Assembly: GCF_017874625.1 (NCBI RefSeq) | Contig: NZ_JAGIKZ010000007.1 | Location: 1-64,000 of the forward strand | DNA length: 64,000 bases | From: Cytobacillus eiseniae | Lineage (GTDB): Bacteria; Bacillota; Bacilli; Bacillales; Cytobacillaceae | Direction: 5' to 3' | Part shown: positions 1 to 8,688 of the stretch, one piece after another | How positions within the stretch are numbered: position 1 is the first letter of the stretch | Layout: every line of letters starts with the position of its first letter | Made by a program: the position numbers and the translations under genes | Notes under the pieces: generated by a model | Databases searched by the model: none | The model's input: the letters and a program-made list of their open reading frames with translations, nothing else | Told to the model about the DNA's origin: nothing

Positions 1-385
1 AAGCAAATGCAAAGTCCATCATAGCATTGATGATGGACAAAACGCGGTGTGAAAGCAAATGCAAAGTCCATCATAGCGTTGATGATGGACAAAACTAGGT
101 GTGAAAGCAGAGGGAAAGTCCATCATAGCGTTGATGACGGACAAAACGCGGTGTGAAAGCAAATGCAAAGTCCATCATAGCATTGATGATGGACAAAACG
201 CGGTGTGAAAGCAAATGCAAAGTCCATCATAGCGTTGATGATGGACAAAACGCGGTGTGAAAGCAAATGCAAAGTCCATCATAGCATTGATGATGGACAA
301 AACGCGGTGTGAAAGCAGAGGGAAAGTCCATCATAGCGTTGATGACGGACAAAACGCAGTGTGAAAGCAAATGCAAAGTCCATCA
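1..385. repeat. Tandem array of 52-bp hairpin-bearing units
   Basis: Seven full units and a truncated eighth repeat with an exact 52-bp period (equivalent G at 3, 55, 107, 159, 211, 263, 315 and 367). Each unit holds a 9-bp inverted repeat, GTCCATCAT...ATGATGGAC, with a 7-nt loop, then the spacer AAAACGCGGTGTGAAAGC. Two unit types alternate: most start GCAAATGCAAAG, while units 3 and 7 start GCAGAGGGAAAG and carry GATGACGG in the right arm. There is no open reading frame or unique spacer, so it is not CRISPR. The array runs off the left edge, so its full length is unknown. Confidence 0.95.
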
Positions 386-600
386 TCAAGCAATTATGTC
401 AGTTCTTTAAACAATCCTCCAAAATATTTCTCATAACCCCTTAATAATTTTCTCAAAGCAAATGCTAGTCTAATAGAACTAATAGATTAGTAACTGCATC
501 GTCAATTATTCATAAGTTTTTCAAGTGATTAGCAGGGATATTGTCATAAAATGTAGAACTTTTAACCTATGCTCGATTACTTTATGAGGAGTGAGGAGAA

Positions 601-993
601 ATGCCGAAGCAAGTAAAGGTGTTAATTTGCGATGATTCTGCTTTAATTAGAAAAAAACTAAGAAATACATTAGAAGTTTGTAAGATTAGTCAGATTGATG
701 AGGCTGAAGACGGTGCTGCAGCAATTGAAAAGGCGAAGGAAATGAAGCCGGATCTCATCTTTATGGATATCGTTATGCCAAATAAGGATGGACTTGAGGC
801 TTTAGAAGAAATTATGAAAGAGAATTCAAAGATCAAAGTTGTCATGGCCTCTTCTGCTGGAACACAATCTCATTTGAAAAAGGCGTTAGATCTTGGGGCA
901 TATGATTTCATTCAAAAGCCGATTACTCTAGAAGCTGTAGCTGCGATCATAGATAAAGTGATCAAAGAAGTGGAGGAGAACGCCCATGTTTAG
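601..993 (+). CDS. Single-domain response regulator (CheY-like)
   Basis: A 130-residue stand-alone receiver domain with no output domain. The acidic pair is D11/D12, the predicted phospho-acceptor is D56 (FMDIVMP), the conserved S/T position is in MASSAG around residue 84, and the lysine is K106 (QKP). The ATG follows GAGGAG with good spacing. It overlaps the next gene by 8 bp, so the two are probably translationally coupled. The partner resembles CheC/CheX phosphatases, which fits a phospho-receiver/phosphatase pair. No flagellar or chemotaxis genes lie nearby, so the output is unknown; it need not be motility. Confidence 0.9.
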   Translation: MPKQVKVLICDDSALIRKKLRNTLEVCKISQIDEAEDGAAAIEKAKEMKPDLIFMDIVMPNKDGLEALEEIMKENSKIKVVMASSAGTQSHLKKALDLGAYDFIQKPITLEAVAAIIDKVIKEVEENAHV

Positions 994-1915
994 TCAATAT
1001 TTTGGTCATTATTTACTGAACAATGGAAAATTAACGGCAGAACAGCTAAAACAGGCACTTGAACTGCAAAAAACTACCTATGTTAAGTTTGGAGTTATTG
1101 CGGTTGACGAAGGATTTCTTACTTCGAGTCAAGTAGAGGAAATTCATGAAAAGCAAAAACAGCAGGATAAGCGATTTGGCGAGATTGCTGTGGAGCTTGG
1201 CTTATTAACAGAAGAGCAAGTATCGTACATGCTATCTGCACAAAAGAAGAATTATTTAATTTTGGCACAAGCAATTGTCGATCAAGGCTATATGACGATG
1301 GACGCATTTACGAATGCTTTAAATGAGTATAAGCAATTACATAGTCTGTCTGATGAGAAATTTGAGGCGATTAAAAATGGAGATATTGATACAATCATTG
1401 AAAGTCTTCTTGAAATTAATCATCCTGACAAAGATGTATATACGCAATACTTATCCTTATTTGTTAAAAATATGATTCGTTTTATTGATGATCAAGTGTT
1501 TGTTCAGGCACTTCCATATGCACAAAGGAGCGAAACAGATTGGATTGTTTCTCAAGAAGTTACTGGGGAAAAGATGCTATGGACAGCGATTGCTGCGGAT
1601 GAAAATGTATTTCTACAATTAGCATCCATTTATGCTGAAGAGACTTTAACAGAAGTGGATGAATTAGCAAAAGCATCTGTTAGTGAATTTTTAAATTTAC
1701 ATAATGGCATTTTCCTTGTAAATATGTCCAATAAAGGGATTGAGCTGAATATGAAGCCACAGCAAGTTGAAAAGGCTCGTACCGTTTCTTTACCTGAGGA
1801 TAATAGCCTCTGTGTGTCCATCCATACTTCAAAAGGGAATTTCCAACTACTTGTTGCATACTCGCCAGAGCTTGTTGCTGCAGCAAATGAAAAGAGAGGA
1901 AATCAAGTAGGATAA
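986..1915 (+). CDS. CheX/CheC-like phosphatase-type protein with N-terminal helical repeats
   Basis: A 309-residue soluble protein. Residues about 10-100 hold repeated helical segments of the form GKLTAEQLKQALELQ, GFLTSSQVEEIHEKQ and GLLTEEQVSYMLSAQ, resembling the N-terminal domain seen in type II/IV secretion ATPases. The C-terminal half (about 155-305) looks like a CheC/CheX fold: SEFLNLHNG supplies the ExxN signature and a proline follows about 21 residues later (MKPQQV), as in CheY-P phosphatases. The ATG at 986 follows GGAGGAG. The likely role, inferred, is dephosphorylating the receiver encoded just upstream. Function not otherwise known. Confidence 0.7.
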   Translation: MFSQYFGHYLLNNGKLTAEQLKQALELQKTTYVKFGVIAVDEGFLTSSQVEEIHEKQKQQDKRFGEIAVELGLLTEEQVSYMLSAQKKNYLILAQAIVDQGYMTMDAFTNALNEYKQLHSLSDEKFEAIKNGDIDTIIESLLEINHPDKDVYTQYLSLFVKNMIRFIDDQVFVQALPYAQRSETDWIVSQEVTGEKMLWTAIAADENVFLQLASIYAEETLTEVDELAKASVSEFLNLHNGIFLVNMSNKGIELNMKPQQVEKARTVSLPEDNSLCVSIHTSKGNFQLLVAYSPELVAAANEKRGNQVG

Positions 1916-1958
1916 AAAATCTAAAAAACCGAAGATCCATCCTAATTCATTTTTTAGT

Positions 1959-2270
1959 AAGGCTCTTTTCAAAAAGATTGTTGTTTTTAAAATAGTTGTT
2001 AGAATGAATTGTTTACCAAGTAGGTCGGTTGATTGGAACGGAAGGTGCGAGATCCTCGAAAATGCTGTCGCATTTCCTTCGTGCGGTGTGAATTCTAAGG
2101 AGCCAATTCAATGTCCTGCGGGATGCGTAGGACAGCTGAGACCCCGCAGGAGCGTGAGCGACGAGGAGGCTCAGCGCCTACCCCGCGGAAAGGGAGCAAC
2201 CTGGAGTGGAAATCAACCTTTACCAAAATCATGTGTAAAATAGCAACAATGTTTGCGAAAACAGCCTTTA
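1959..2270 (-). mobile_element. Family A dispersed element, copy 1 (MITE-like)
   Basis: About 310 bp with related ends: AAGGCTCTTTT at the left and the complement of AAGGCTGTTTT at the right. Internal blocks include GGTTGATTGGAACGGAAGG, GAATTCTAAG, GTCCTGCGGGATGCG, CCCCGCAGGAGCG and CCGCGGAAAGGGAG. The same blocks recur at 16441, 24635 and 48315 in the opposite orientation. TAGT flanks both ends and may be a target-site duplication. It encodes no transposase; the 79-codon reading frame inside it is treated as chance. Confidence 0.85.
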
Positions 2271-2350
2271 GTAAATAACAGAATTAATTGTTAAATTGAC
2301 GCTATCGATCTTCCTTTGATAAAATAGTGAAAATTATATTGGAAACATAT

Positions 2351-2426
2351 TTACCTGTATATGTTCAGTAATATGGACTGGACGTTTCTACCGAGCTGCC
2401 GTAAATAGCTTGACTACATGGGAAGA
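2351..2426 (+). promoter_or_regulatory. Purine (guanine-type) riboswitch aptamer
   Basis: The conserved core is visible. P2 is GTTCAGT/ACTGGAC around loop AATATGG. Then comes the invariant TTTCTACC junction, and P3 is GAGCT/AGCTT around GCCGTAAAT. The 3' junction reads GACTAC, with C at the specificity position (adenine types have T). P1 forms from CCTGTA and TACATGGG. It lies upstream of a hypoxanthine/guanine permease and is followed by a terminator hairpin, so guanine or hypoxanthine should switch transcription off. The family and ligand assignment rest on known purine-riboswitch consensus; binding is inferred. Confidence 0.93.
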
Positions 2427-2487
2427 ATGAATTATTTTTTTACTATTAAACTAGTGAATAATCATTTCTCTTGTGCAACTTTTGGTG

Positions 2488-2512
2488 GCTTCGCTTATTG
2501 CGAAGCTTTTTG
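2488..2512 (+). terminator. Riboswitch expression-platform terminator
   Basis: GCTTCGC-TTATT-GCGAAGC followed by five T. It sits about 60 nt after the guanine aptamer and about 220 nt before the permease, matching ligand-dependent premature termination. Confidence 0.85.
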
Positions 2513-2544
2513 TGATTGATACCAAAATAACAATAAGTCTATTT

Positions 2545-2670
2545 ATAGAGCTCAGAGCGCCTAGCTATGTATGAACATGTTATCTCTTTGACCAACTAAG
2601 TCAACGAGAAAGTACCTGTTCCTAATTGCTAATCAAGGCGCTTCTGAGCTTTTCTTTTTTTTCGAAAGTA
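2545..2670 (+). repeat. Degenerate family B-like repeat
   Basis: Bounded by GAGCGCCTAG and AAGGCGCTTCTGAGCTTTTC, which match the ends of the clear family B copies at 36.7 and 37.4 kb. The middle is diverged. It lies in the leader between the riboswitch terminator and the permease gene, so the transcript must read through it. Confidence 0.4.
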
Positions 2671-2731
2671 GGACGCTCTTGATAGGGAATAGTAACATAT
2701 AATTAACTATTTTTTAGAAGGGGATCAAAGC

Positions 2732-4027
2732 ATGTCACAATTTTTTCAATTCCAACTTAGGGGAACAAACTATAGACAAGAGACAATGGCTGGAATTACG
2801 ACTTTTTTATCGATGGCCTATATATTAGTCGTTAATCCAATTATATTAAGTCAAGCGGGAATGGATAAAGGGGCTGTTTTTTCTGCAACTGCATTGTCAG
2901 CAATTATCGGTTCATTATTAATTGGCCTATTAGCTAATTATCCAATTGGGATTGCACCAAGTATGGGGTTAAATTCCTTTTTTACCTTCTCCGTTTGTAT
3001 TGGGATGGGTATTCCTTGGCAAACAGCGTTAACTGGTGTTTTTGTTTCAGGTATTCTCTTTGTGATTTTGAGTCTATTAAAGATTCGAGAAAAAATTATT
3101 AATGTGATACCAAAGGATTTAAAGCATGCGATTGGTGCTGGGATTGGTTTCTTTATCGCCTTTATCGGATTAAAGAATGCTGGACTAATTGTTGGCAATG
3201 AAGCAACATTTGTTTCGATTGGGAATTTGAAATCTTCGGCCACATTATTAGCTATTTTCTGCTTTATTTTGACGATTATCCTTATGGTTCGAAAAGTGAA
3301 TGGGGCTATTTTCTATGGGATGGCCATCTCGACTATTATCGGAATGGTAATCGGAATCATTGATCGGCCCAATCAGATTATAGGGGCCATTCCAAGTATG
3401 GCACCTACATTTGGTGAGGTGTTCTTACATCTTGATCAAATCTTTACACCCGAAATGATTGCCGTCATTTTTACCTTCCTTTTTGTTGCATTTTTTGACA
3501 CAGCAGGGGCTTTAATTGCGATTGCTAGCCAAGCAGGAATCATGAAGAATAATGAAATTCCTAACGCTGGAAGAGCCTTACTTGCAGATTCGAGTGCGAC
3601 TGTGGTTGGTGCCGTATTAGGAACGTCTACTACTGCCTCAATGATTGAATCAAATGCTGGGATTGCTGCTGGAGGACGAACTGGATTTACTTCGGTTATT
3701 ATTTCAGGCTGTTTTGCGGTTGCGTTGTTTTTCTCCCCATTATTAGGTGTGATTACAGCAGAGGTGACTTCACCAGCACTGATTATTGTAGGGGCATTAA
3801 TGGCGATGGAGGTAAAACAAATTGACTGGAGCAAGATTGAAATTGCCATTCCAGCTTTTGTGACGATTCTGATGATGCCGCTAACCTATAGTGTTGCTAC
3901 AGGTATTGCTTTAGGCTTTATTCTCTACCCTGTAACGATGCTTGCTTTAGGAAAGCCAAAAGCGATTCATCCGATCATGTATGCACTCTGTATTGCCTTT
4001 ATCGGCTATTTTATTTATCTTTCATAG
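2732..4027 (+). CDS. pbuG: Hypoxanthine/guanine permease PbuG
   Basis: A 431-residue NCS2 (AzgA-like) transporter with about 12 predicted membrane helices over the whole length. It imports hypoxanthine and guanine for purine salvage. Recognisable family segments are TTFLSMAYILVVNP near the N terminus, YPIGIAPSMGLNSFF, FFDTAGALIAIASQAG and TSTTASMIESNAGIAAGGRTG, with the C-terminal block IALGFILYPVTM. AAGGGGATC precedes the ATG at 2732. The upstream guanine riboswitch supports the substrate. The close paralog PbuO is the main alternative; the C-terminal segment fits PbuG better from memory. Confidence 0.88.
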   Translation: MSQFFQFQLRGTNYRQETMAGITTFLSMAYILVVNPIILSQAGMDKGAVFSATALSAIIGSLLIGLLANYPIGIAPSMGLNSFFTFSVCIGMGIPWQTALTGVFVSGILFVILSLLKIREKIINVIPKDLKHAIGAGIGFFIAFIGLKNAGLIVGNEATFVSIGNLKSSATLLAIFCFILTIILMVRKVNGAIFYGMAISTIIGMVIGIIDRPNQIIGAIPSMAPTFGEVFLHLDQIFTPEMIAVIFTFLFVAFFDTAGALIAIASQAGIMKNNEIPNAGRALLADSSATVVGAVLGTSTTASMIESNAGIAAGGRTGFTSVIISGCFAVALFFSPLLGVITAEVTSPALIIVGALMAMEVKQIDWSKIEIAIPAFVTILMMPLTYSVATGIALGFILYPVTMLALGKPKAIHPIMYALCIAFIGYFIYLS

Positions 4028-4033
4028 AATGAA

Positions 4034-4059
4034 GAAAACCACCAATTAAGGTGGTTTTC
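4034..4059. terminator. Bidirectional terminator between convergent genes
   Basis: AAAACCACC-AATTAA-GGTGGTTTT. It separates the permease from the convergent secreted-protein gene and has A/T tracts on both sides. Confidence 0.85.
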
Positions 4060-4062
4060 ATT

Positions 4063-4704
4063 CTAGTCTTTAATATCTTTTTTGATTTGTTTCATTAATA
4101 CTTTCATTTCTGCATGGAATGCTTCTTTATCAAGATTGAGGCTTTTCTTGATTTCTTTAAATGATTGTCCAGCTTTCTTTTGTTTAATTAAATCGGCTAA
4201 GTCATTATTGCTTGCCTTTGCCATGGCTGCTCCTCCGACAATAAAGCCTAATGAGACCCCATCTTTATTCCAAGACTCAATTTCAGCTTCCGTCTTTCCT
4301 GAATATTCGGCTACATTTTCGATGACATCCTCTTTATGCTCTTCAAGGAATTTTTCCTTATGCTCATGGCATTTCTTTTTCATTTCTTCCGTATTTATGC
4401 CAAAATGCTCGGCTGTTTTTTCCCAAGATGAATTATTTTCTTTATATATTTTTAGGACATCATCGATCTTTTTATCTGCATATTTGGCAATATGAGCTGC
4501 TCTGATGATTTCCTTCTTTGTGTAGCCATCATCTACTAGTCGTTGAAATTCTGCCTCGTCTATAAAGTGATGGGGATGCCCCTTCTCCCCTTTTTCAGAG
4601 GAAGTTTCCTCGGCAAATGATTGGTTAGGTGTAAAGGTGAATATGGACCCTATTAATAAGAAAATAAGGGTACTAGTCATCCACAGTTTCTTCATTTTTT
4701 GCAC
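4063..4704 (-). CDS. Secreted charged protein of unknown function
   Basis: 213 residues. A Sec signal peptide is clear: basic MQKMKK, a hydrophobic stretch about 8-24, and cleavage expected near SFA-EE around residue 31. The mature part is highly charged and helical, with repeated short helix-turn units such as YTKKEIIRAAHIAKYADKK, plus HPHH and CHEH histidine patches. A glycine/alanine stretch, LGFIVGGAAMAKA (about 153-165), may be a hairpin. AAGGAGC precedes the ATG. It is probably exported to the envelope. I do not recognise a named family; metal binding by the His/Cys patches is only a guess. Confidence 0.75.
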   Translation of the reverse strand: MQKMKKLWMTSTLIFLLIGSIFTFTPNQSFAEETSSEKGEKGHPHHFIDEAEFQRLVDDGYTKKEIIRAAHIAKYADKKIDDVLKIYKENNSSWEKTAEHFGINTEEMKKKCHEHKEKFLEEHKEDVIENVAEYSGKTEAEIESWNKDGVSLGFIVGGAAMAKASNNDLADLIKQKKAGQSFKEIKKSLNLDKEAFHAEMKVLMKQIKKDIKD

Positions 4705-4792
4705 GCTCCTTCAATATGTTATCGTTTAGCAACATGCTTAGCATGCCCAGAAATGAAAAACAAATGAGGGAAAATTTGGCTAATCTATAAAA

Positions 4793-5000
4793 AGGCTGTT
4801 CTCGCAAACATTGTTGCTATATTACACATAATTTTGGTAAAGATTATTTCTGCATGAGGTTGCTCCAATCAAGCGCCTTTCTAATATTTGTTCATTAAAC
4901 TATTGCTGGAAAGGTTGATTTCCACTCCATTCAATCAGACCAATTTTGCAACATGATCATTCGCAAGTCTTAGCTAATAACCATAATCTTTTAGAAAAAA
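4793..5000 (+). mobile_element. Family A element, degraded copy
   Basis: Starts AAAAAGGCTGTTCTCG, CAAACATTGTTGCTAT and TTACACATAAT, like the intact copies. It keeps GAAAGGTTGATTTCC, CAATCAGACC and the AATCTTTTAGAAAAA right end, but lacks the GC-rich centre (CCGCGGGG, GTCCCACGC). It looks like an internal deletion derivative. Confidence 0.7.
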
Positions 5001-5085
5001 GTCAAAAAAAGAGGTTTTTATTGAAATATCGTGTGTGGTTCGTTTAAATAATAGTTATAGTAGTTCTTAGTAGGGATGGTGTAAG

Positions 5086-5787
5086 ATGAAAATTCTAGTT
5101 GTGGAAGATAATGATAGTGTTTGCTCAATGCTAGAAATGTTTTTTATTAAAGAAGGATATGAAGGTGTGTTCGTACATAACGGTCAGGATGGATTTGACC
5201 GATTTAATAGAGAAAAATGGGATCTTATTATTGTGGATTGGATGCTTCCCATTATGGATGGTGTGACGCTTTGTCGTAAAATACGGGATTTAAGCCAGGT
5301 GCCAATTATTATGCTTACTGCAAAGGATAGTGAATCAGATCAAGTGCTTGGACTTGAAATGGGTGCAGATGATTATGTGACAAAGCCTTTTAGTCCGTTA
5401 ACACTTATGGCAAGAATAAAGGCCGTGACAAGACGATATCAAATGGAAGCTGTTGAAAAAGAAGATAGCAACACGATTACTAGCCAATATTTCAGTATAA
5501 GCAAGGATTCACGTGAGGTGATCTATAAAGGTCAGGTGCTTGGAAATTTAACGCCAAAGGAATTTGATTTGCTTTATTATTTTGTGAAAAATCCGAAGCA
5601 AGTTTTTTCACGTGAGCAATTATTAGATCGTGTATGGGGCTATGAGTTTTATGGAGATGAAAGAACGGTGGATGTTCATATTAAGCGATTAAGAAGGAAA
5701 ATAGGGACACCGGATCAGCCATACATTCAAACGGTATGGGGCATAGGCTATAAATTTGATGAAACGGAAGTAAATAATGAAGGTTAA
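5086..5787 (+). CDS. OmpR/PhoB-family response regulator
   Basis: 233 residues. The receiver domain (about 1-115) has acidic residues E7/D8, phospho-acceptor D51 (IVDWMLP) and K100 (VTKPF). The OmpR-type winged-helix DNA-binding domain (about 130-225) carries LTPKEFDLLYYFVKNP, RVWGYEFYGDERTVDVHI and the final VWGIGYKF. The stop overlaps the next gene, a sensor kinase, by 11 bp, so they form a cotranscribed two-component pair. The regulon and signal cannot be read from the sequence. Confidence 0.92.
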   Translation: MKILVVEDNDSVCSMLEMFFIKEGYEGVFVHNGQDGFDRFNREKWDLIIVDWMLPIMDGVTLCRKIRDLSQVPIIMLTAKDSESDQVLGLEMGADDYVTKPFSPLTLMARIKAVTRRYQMEAVEKEDSNTITSQYFSISKDSREVIYKGQVLGNLTPKEFDLLYYFVKNPKQVFSREQLLDRVWGYEFYGDERTVDVHIKRLRRKIGTPDQPYIQTVWGIGYKFDETEVNNEG

Positions 5788-7201
5788 ATTTTTTTATCAG
5801 CTGCTTGTTAGTCAAATTAGTATTCTAATCCTTGCTTTTCTCATTTTAAGTCTCTCTTTCGCACAATTTGTTGAAAACTATATTTTTCAAAATAAAGTCG
5901 ATGAATTGAATGATTATGGTGAACAAATCTTAACGGATATTACGATCCGAGTGGATGGGACGGAAAGTTTTTTAGATGAGTATAGCCAGATTCTTGAGAC
6001 AAGGCATATTCAATATATTCTCTTTAACTATGAAGGGAAGGTAATTTATCCCCAATTACAAAGTGCACCGCTCATCCAGCTGACGAAATCAGAGTGGGAG
6101 CAAATCGCCAAGGGGAAGCGCGTATCAGTGAAACATGATATTAAACGATTTGGTCAAGAGGTGACGCTTGTTGCCATGCCTTTCATGCAAGGGGATAAGC
6201 TGTCTGGCGGAATTTTATTATTATCACCGATTACTGGTGCATTGGATATGATTAAGCAATTAAACCGCTTCTTATTATATACAATTGTGATCGCTCTCAC
6301 TGCATCAATTCTAATTAGTTTAGTTTTCTCAAAAAGCTTTACGATAAGAATTCGCTCGATTCGTAATGCCACATCGATGATTACAGCAGGGAATTATGAT
6401 GTCCATGTTCCTGATAAATATCAAGATGAAATTGGTGAGCTAGCAGCTGATTTTAATAAAATGGCTGAAAAGTTAAAGGATTCGAATGAAGAAATTGAGC
6501 GTTTGGAGAATAGAAGGAGAAAATTCATTGCAGACGTATCTCATGAAATGAGAACACCATTAACAACGATTAGCGGCCTTGCAGAAGGGATTAAAGATCA
6601 TTTAATCCCAGAAGACGATATTGAAAAGGGAATGGTCTTAATCGATCGTGAAGCGAAGCGGCTCATTCGACTAGTCAATGAAAATCTGGATTATGAAAAA
6701 ATTCGTTCGAATCAGCTCAAATTAAACAAAATGAATATGGAATTAATTGATATTTTTGAAGTAGTCGAGGAACAGCTCCATCTGCAGGCGTTAGAAAAAA
6801 ATAATCATCTTACAATCGACTGTCATGAGGAAATTATCGTTTATGCAGATTATGACCGACTCGTACAGATTATCGTAAATATTGTTAAGAATGCGATTCA
6901 GTTTACAGATAATGGTCAAATTTTCCTGAAGGGGAAAAGGGATGAAACGAGTACGATTATCGAAATTGAAGATACAGGTGTAGGGATCAATCCAGAGGAA
7001 ATAGAATCGATTTGGGTTCGCTTCTATAAGGCAGATTTATCAAGGACAACTCAGCCATATGGTGAATTCGGCATTGGTCTGTCAATTGTTAAACAGCTTG
7101 TACAATTGCATGAGGGTGAAATTGCGGTAACGAGTGAAAAAGGAAAAGGAACGAAGTTTACTATTCGTCTGCCGAACAGTGTAGAGGAAGAGATTAACTA
7201 A
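5777..7201 (+). CDS. Sensor histidine kinase, partner of the upstream regulator
   Basis: 474 residues. TM1 is about 8-30, an extracytoplasmic sensor loop about 31-160, TM2 about 163-186, HAMP about 187-240. The phospho-acceptor H256 sits in DVSHEMRTPL, then come the dimerisation helices, the N box (VNIVKNAIQF), the G1 box (EDTGVGI) and the G2 box (FGIGLSIVKQL). It should autophosphorylate and pass phosphate to the adjacent OmpR-type regulator. A terminator follows directly, so the operon is two genes. I cannot assign a specific B. subtilis ortholog. Confidence 0.92.
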   Translation: MKVKFFYQLLVSQISILILAFLILSLSFAQFVENYIFQNKVDELNDYGEQILTDITIRVDGTESFLDEYSQILETRHIQYILFNYEGKVIYPQLQSAPLIQLTKSEWEQIAKGKRVSVKHDIKRFGQEVTLVAMPFMQGDKLSGGILLLSPITGALDMIKQLNRFLLYTIVIALTASILISLVFSKSFTIRIRSIRNATSMITAGNYDVHVPDKYQDEIGELAADFNKMAEKLKDSNEEIERLENRRRKFIADVSHEMRTPLTTISGLAEGIKDHLIPEDDIEKGMVLIDREAKRLIRLVNENLDYEKIRSNQLKLNKMNMELIDIFEVVEEQLHLQALEKNNHLTIDCHEEIIVYADYDRLVQIIVNIVKNAIQFTDNGQIFLKGKRDETSTIIEIEDTGVGINPEEIESIWVRFYKADLSRTTQPYGEFGIGLSIVKQLVQLHEGEIAVTSEKGKGTKFTIRLPNSVEEEIN

Positions 7202-7233
7202 CTGTCTAAATAAGTTGGAAGATAGAAGAGAAT

Positions 7234-7266
7234 GAAAGGAGTACCAAATTTGGTACTCCTTTTTCA
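7234..7266. terminator. Bidirectional terminator
   Basis: A perfect palindrome, AAGGAGTACC-AAATTT-GGTACTCCTT, followed by T tracts. It closes the two-component operon and the convergent CNNM-family gene. Confidence 0.9.
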
Positions 7267-7282
7267 TAGGATCATTTTTTTG

Positions 7283-8629
7283 TTAAACAACCTGAGTTTC
7301 TGTCATTGGCATTTGCGGTTGTGGTGTATCCATTTCTTGTATTTTTGTGACTTCGATATATTTGATATGATGTTCTTCCATATCAATTATTTTGAAAGCA
7401 AAGGAATCGAAATGAATAATATCTCCTTGCTTTGCTTCATAATTTTCGGTTAAAATCCAACCACCAATTGTATCCACATCTTCATCATCAATAGATATGC
7501 CCAGTAGATCACTTACCTCACTTACGAGCATTTTTGAATCGAAAATATAGTGGTCTTCTTTTATTTTTCGAACCTCAGGTACTTCATCCATATCGAACTC
7601 ATCACGGATTTCCCCAACAATTTCCTCAAGAATATCTTCAACCGTTACAAGTCCAGATGTTCCACCATATTCATCCATTAATATAGCCATATGAATTCTT
7701 TCCTTTTGCATTTTTAGAAGGAGATCATGCACTGGAATTGTATCAATGACACGAATAATCGGTCTTGTATAGGAATGTAACGTATTAGTTGTGATGTCTC
7801 TATTTTTTATTAAATCTGTCATTACTTCTTTAATATTAACTAAACCGATGATATGGTCTTTATCCCCATCAATAATTGGATAACGTGTAAATTTCTCCTC
7901 ATAGACAGTTTGTAAGAAGCTTTCAAGTGTATCATTCTTTGAGAATGATACAATCTCTGTTCTTGGGACCATAATTTCTTTTGCAATTCGGTTATCAAAT
8001 TCAAAGATTTTATTTACATACTTAAACTCTGATTGGTTGATTTCGCCACTTTCATAGCTTTCAGACAGGATAATTCGTAATTCTTCTTCAGAGTGTGCAA
8101 GCTCGTGTTCGGAAGCAGGCTTTAAGCCAAATAAGCCTGTTAGAAATCTTGCAGATCCATTTAATGCCCAAATAAATGGATACATCATTTTGTAGAAAAA
8201 GATCAATGGGCGAGCTGTTAGCAAGGTAACTAACTCTGCTTTTTGAATGGCAAGTGTCTTTGGCGCCAATTCCCCGACAACTACGTGTAAAAATGTAATG
8301 AAAGCAAAAGCAATACCAATTGAAAGAATTTGAGTGGCTGAGCTTGGAATGTTCAGTTGTTCAAACAACGGACGCAGCATATGTGCTATCGTCGGTTCTC
8401 CAAGCCACCCAATTCCAAGGGCAGTAATCGTGATCCCTAATTGACAAGCAGATAAGTACTCATCCAAATGACTTATTACTTTTTTTGCCGGGATTGCACT
8501 TTTATTGCCTTCTTCAATTAACTGGTCAATTCTTGAGCTTCTTATCTTTACGATCGCAAACTCTGAAGTCACAAAAAATGCCGTTAAAGCAATTAAAATG
8601 GCTATGATAACCAAGTTTAATATGTCCAA
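7283..8629 (-). CDS. CNNM/CorC-HlyC family membrane protein (paralog 1)
   Basis: 448 residues. The DUF21/CNNM membrane domain (about 1-190, four helices) is followed by two CBS domains (about 205-335; [36 protein letters not shown] spans the second) and a C-terminal CorC_HlyC domain (about 345-430). The family is linked to Mg2+ efflux and resistance. The start is TTG at 8629, preceded by AAGGG. A stronger AGGAGGTGAC lies about 33 nt upstream, followed by a 10-bp hairpin, CCTTACCCGA/TCGGGATAAGG, that covers the proximal site. A very similar paralog lies upstream on the same strand. Confidence 0.9.
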   Translation of the reverse strand: MDILNLVIIAILIALTAFFVTSEFAIVKIRSSRIDQLIEEGNKSAIPAKKVISHLDEYLSACQLGITITALGIGWLGEPTIAHMLRPLFEQLNIPSSATQILSIGIAFAFITFLHVVVGELAPKTLAIQKAELVTLLTARPLIFFYKMMYPFIWALNGSARFLTGLFGLKPASEHELAHSEEELRIILSESYESGEINQSEFKYVNKIFEFDNRIAKEIMVPRTEIVSFSKNDTLESFLQTVYEEKFTRYPIIDGDKDHIIGLVNIKEVMTDLIKNRDITTNTLHSYTRPIIRVIDTIPVHDLLLKMQKERIHMAILMDEYGGTSGLVTVEDILEEIVGEIRDEFDMDEVPEVRKIKEDHYIFDSKMLVSEVSDLLGISIDDEDVDTIGGWILTENYEAKQGDIIHFDSFAFKIIDMEEHHIKYIEVTKIQEMDTPQPQMPMTETQVV

Positions 8630-8688
8630 ATAAGTTCCCTTATCCCGAGTATCGGGTAAGGTGTCACCTCCTGATAATGTGAAAAATT

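Noticed and set aside
1-385. CRISPR array
   Set aside because: The sequence between hairpins is near-identical in every unit, so there are no spacers; no cas genes are nearby.
2004-2243. 79-codon ORF
   Set aside because: It lies wholly in a family A repeat, and equivalent frames are not kept in the other copies.
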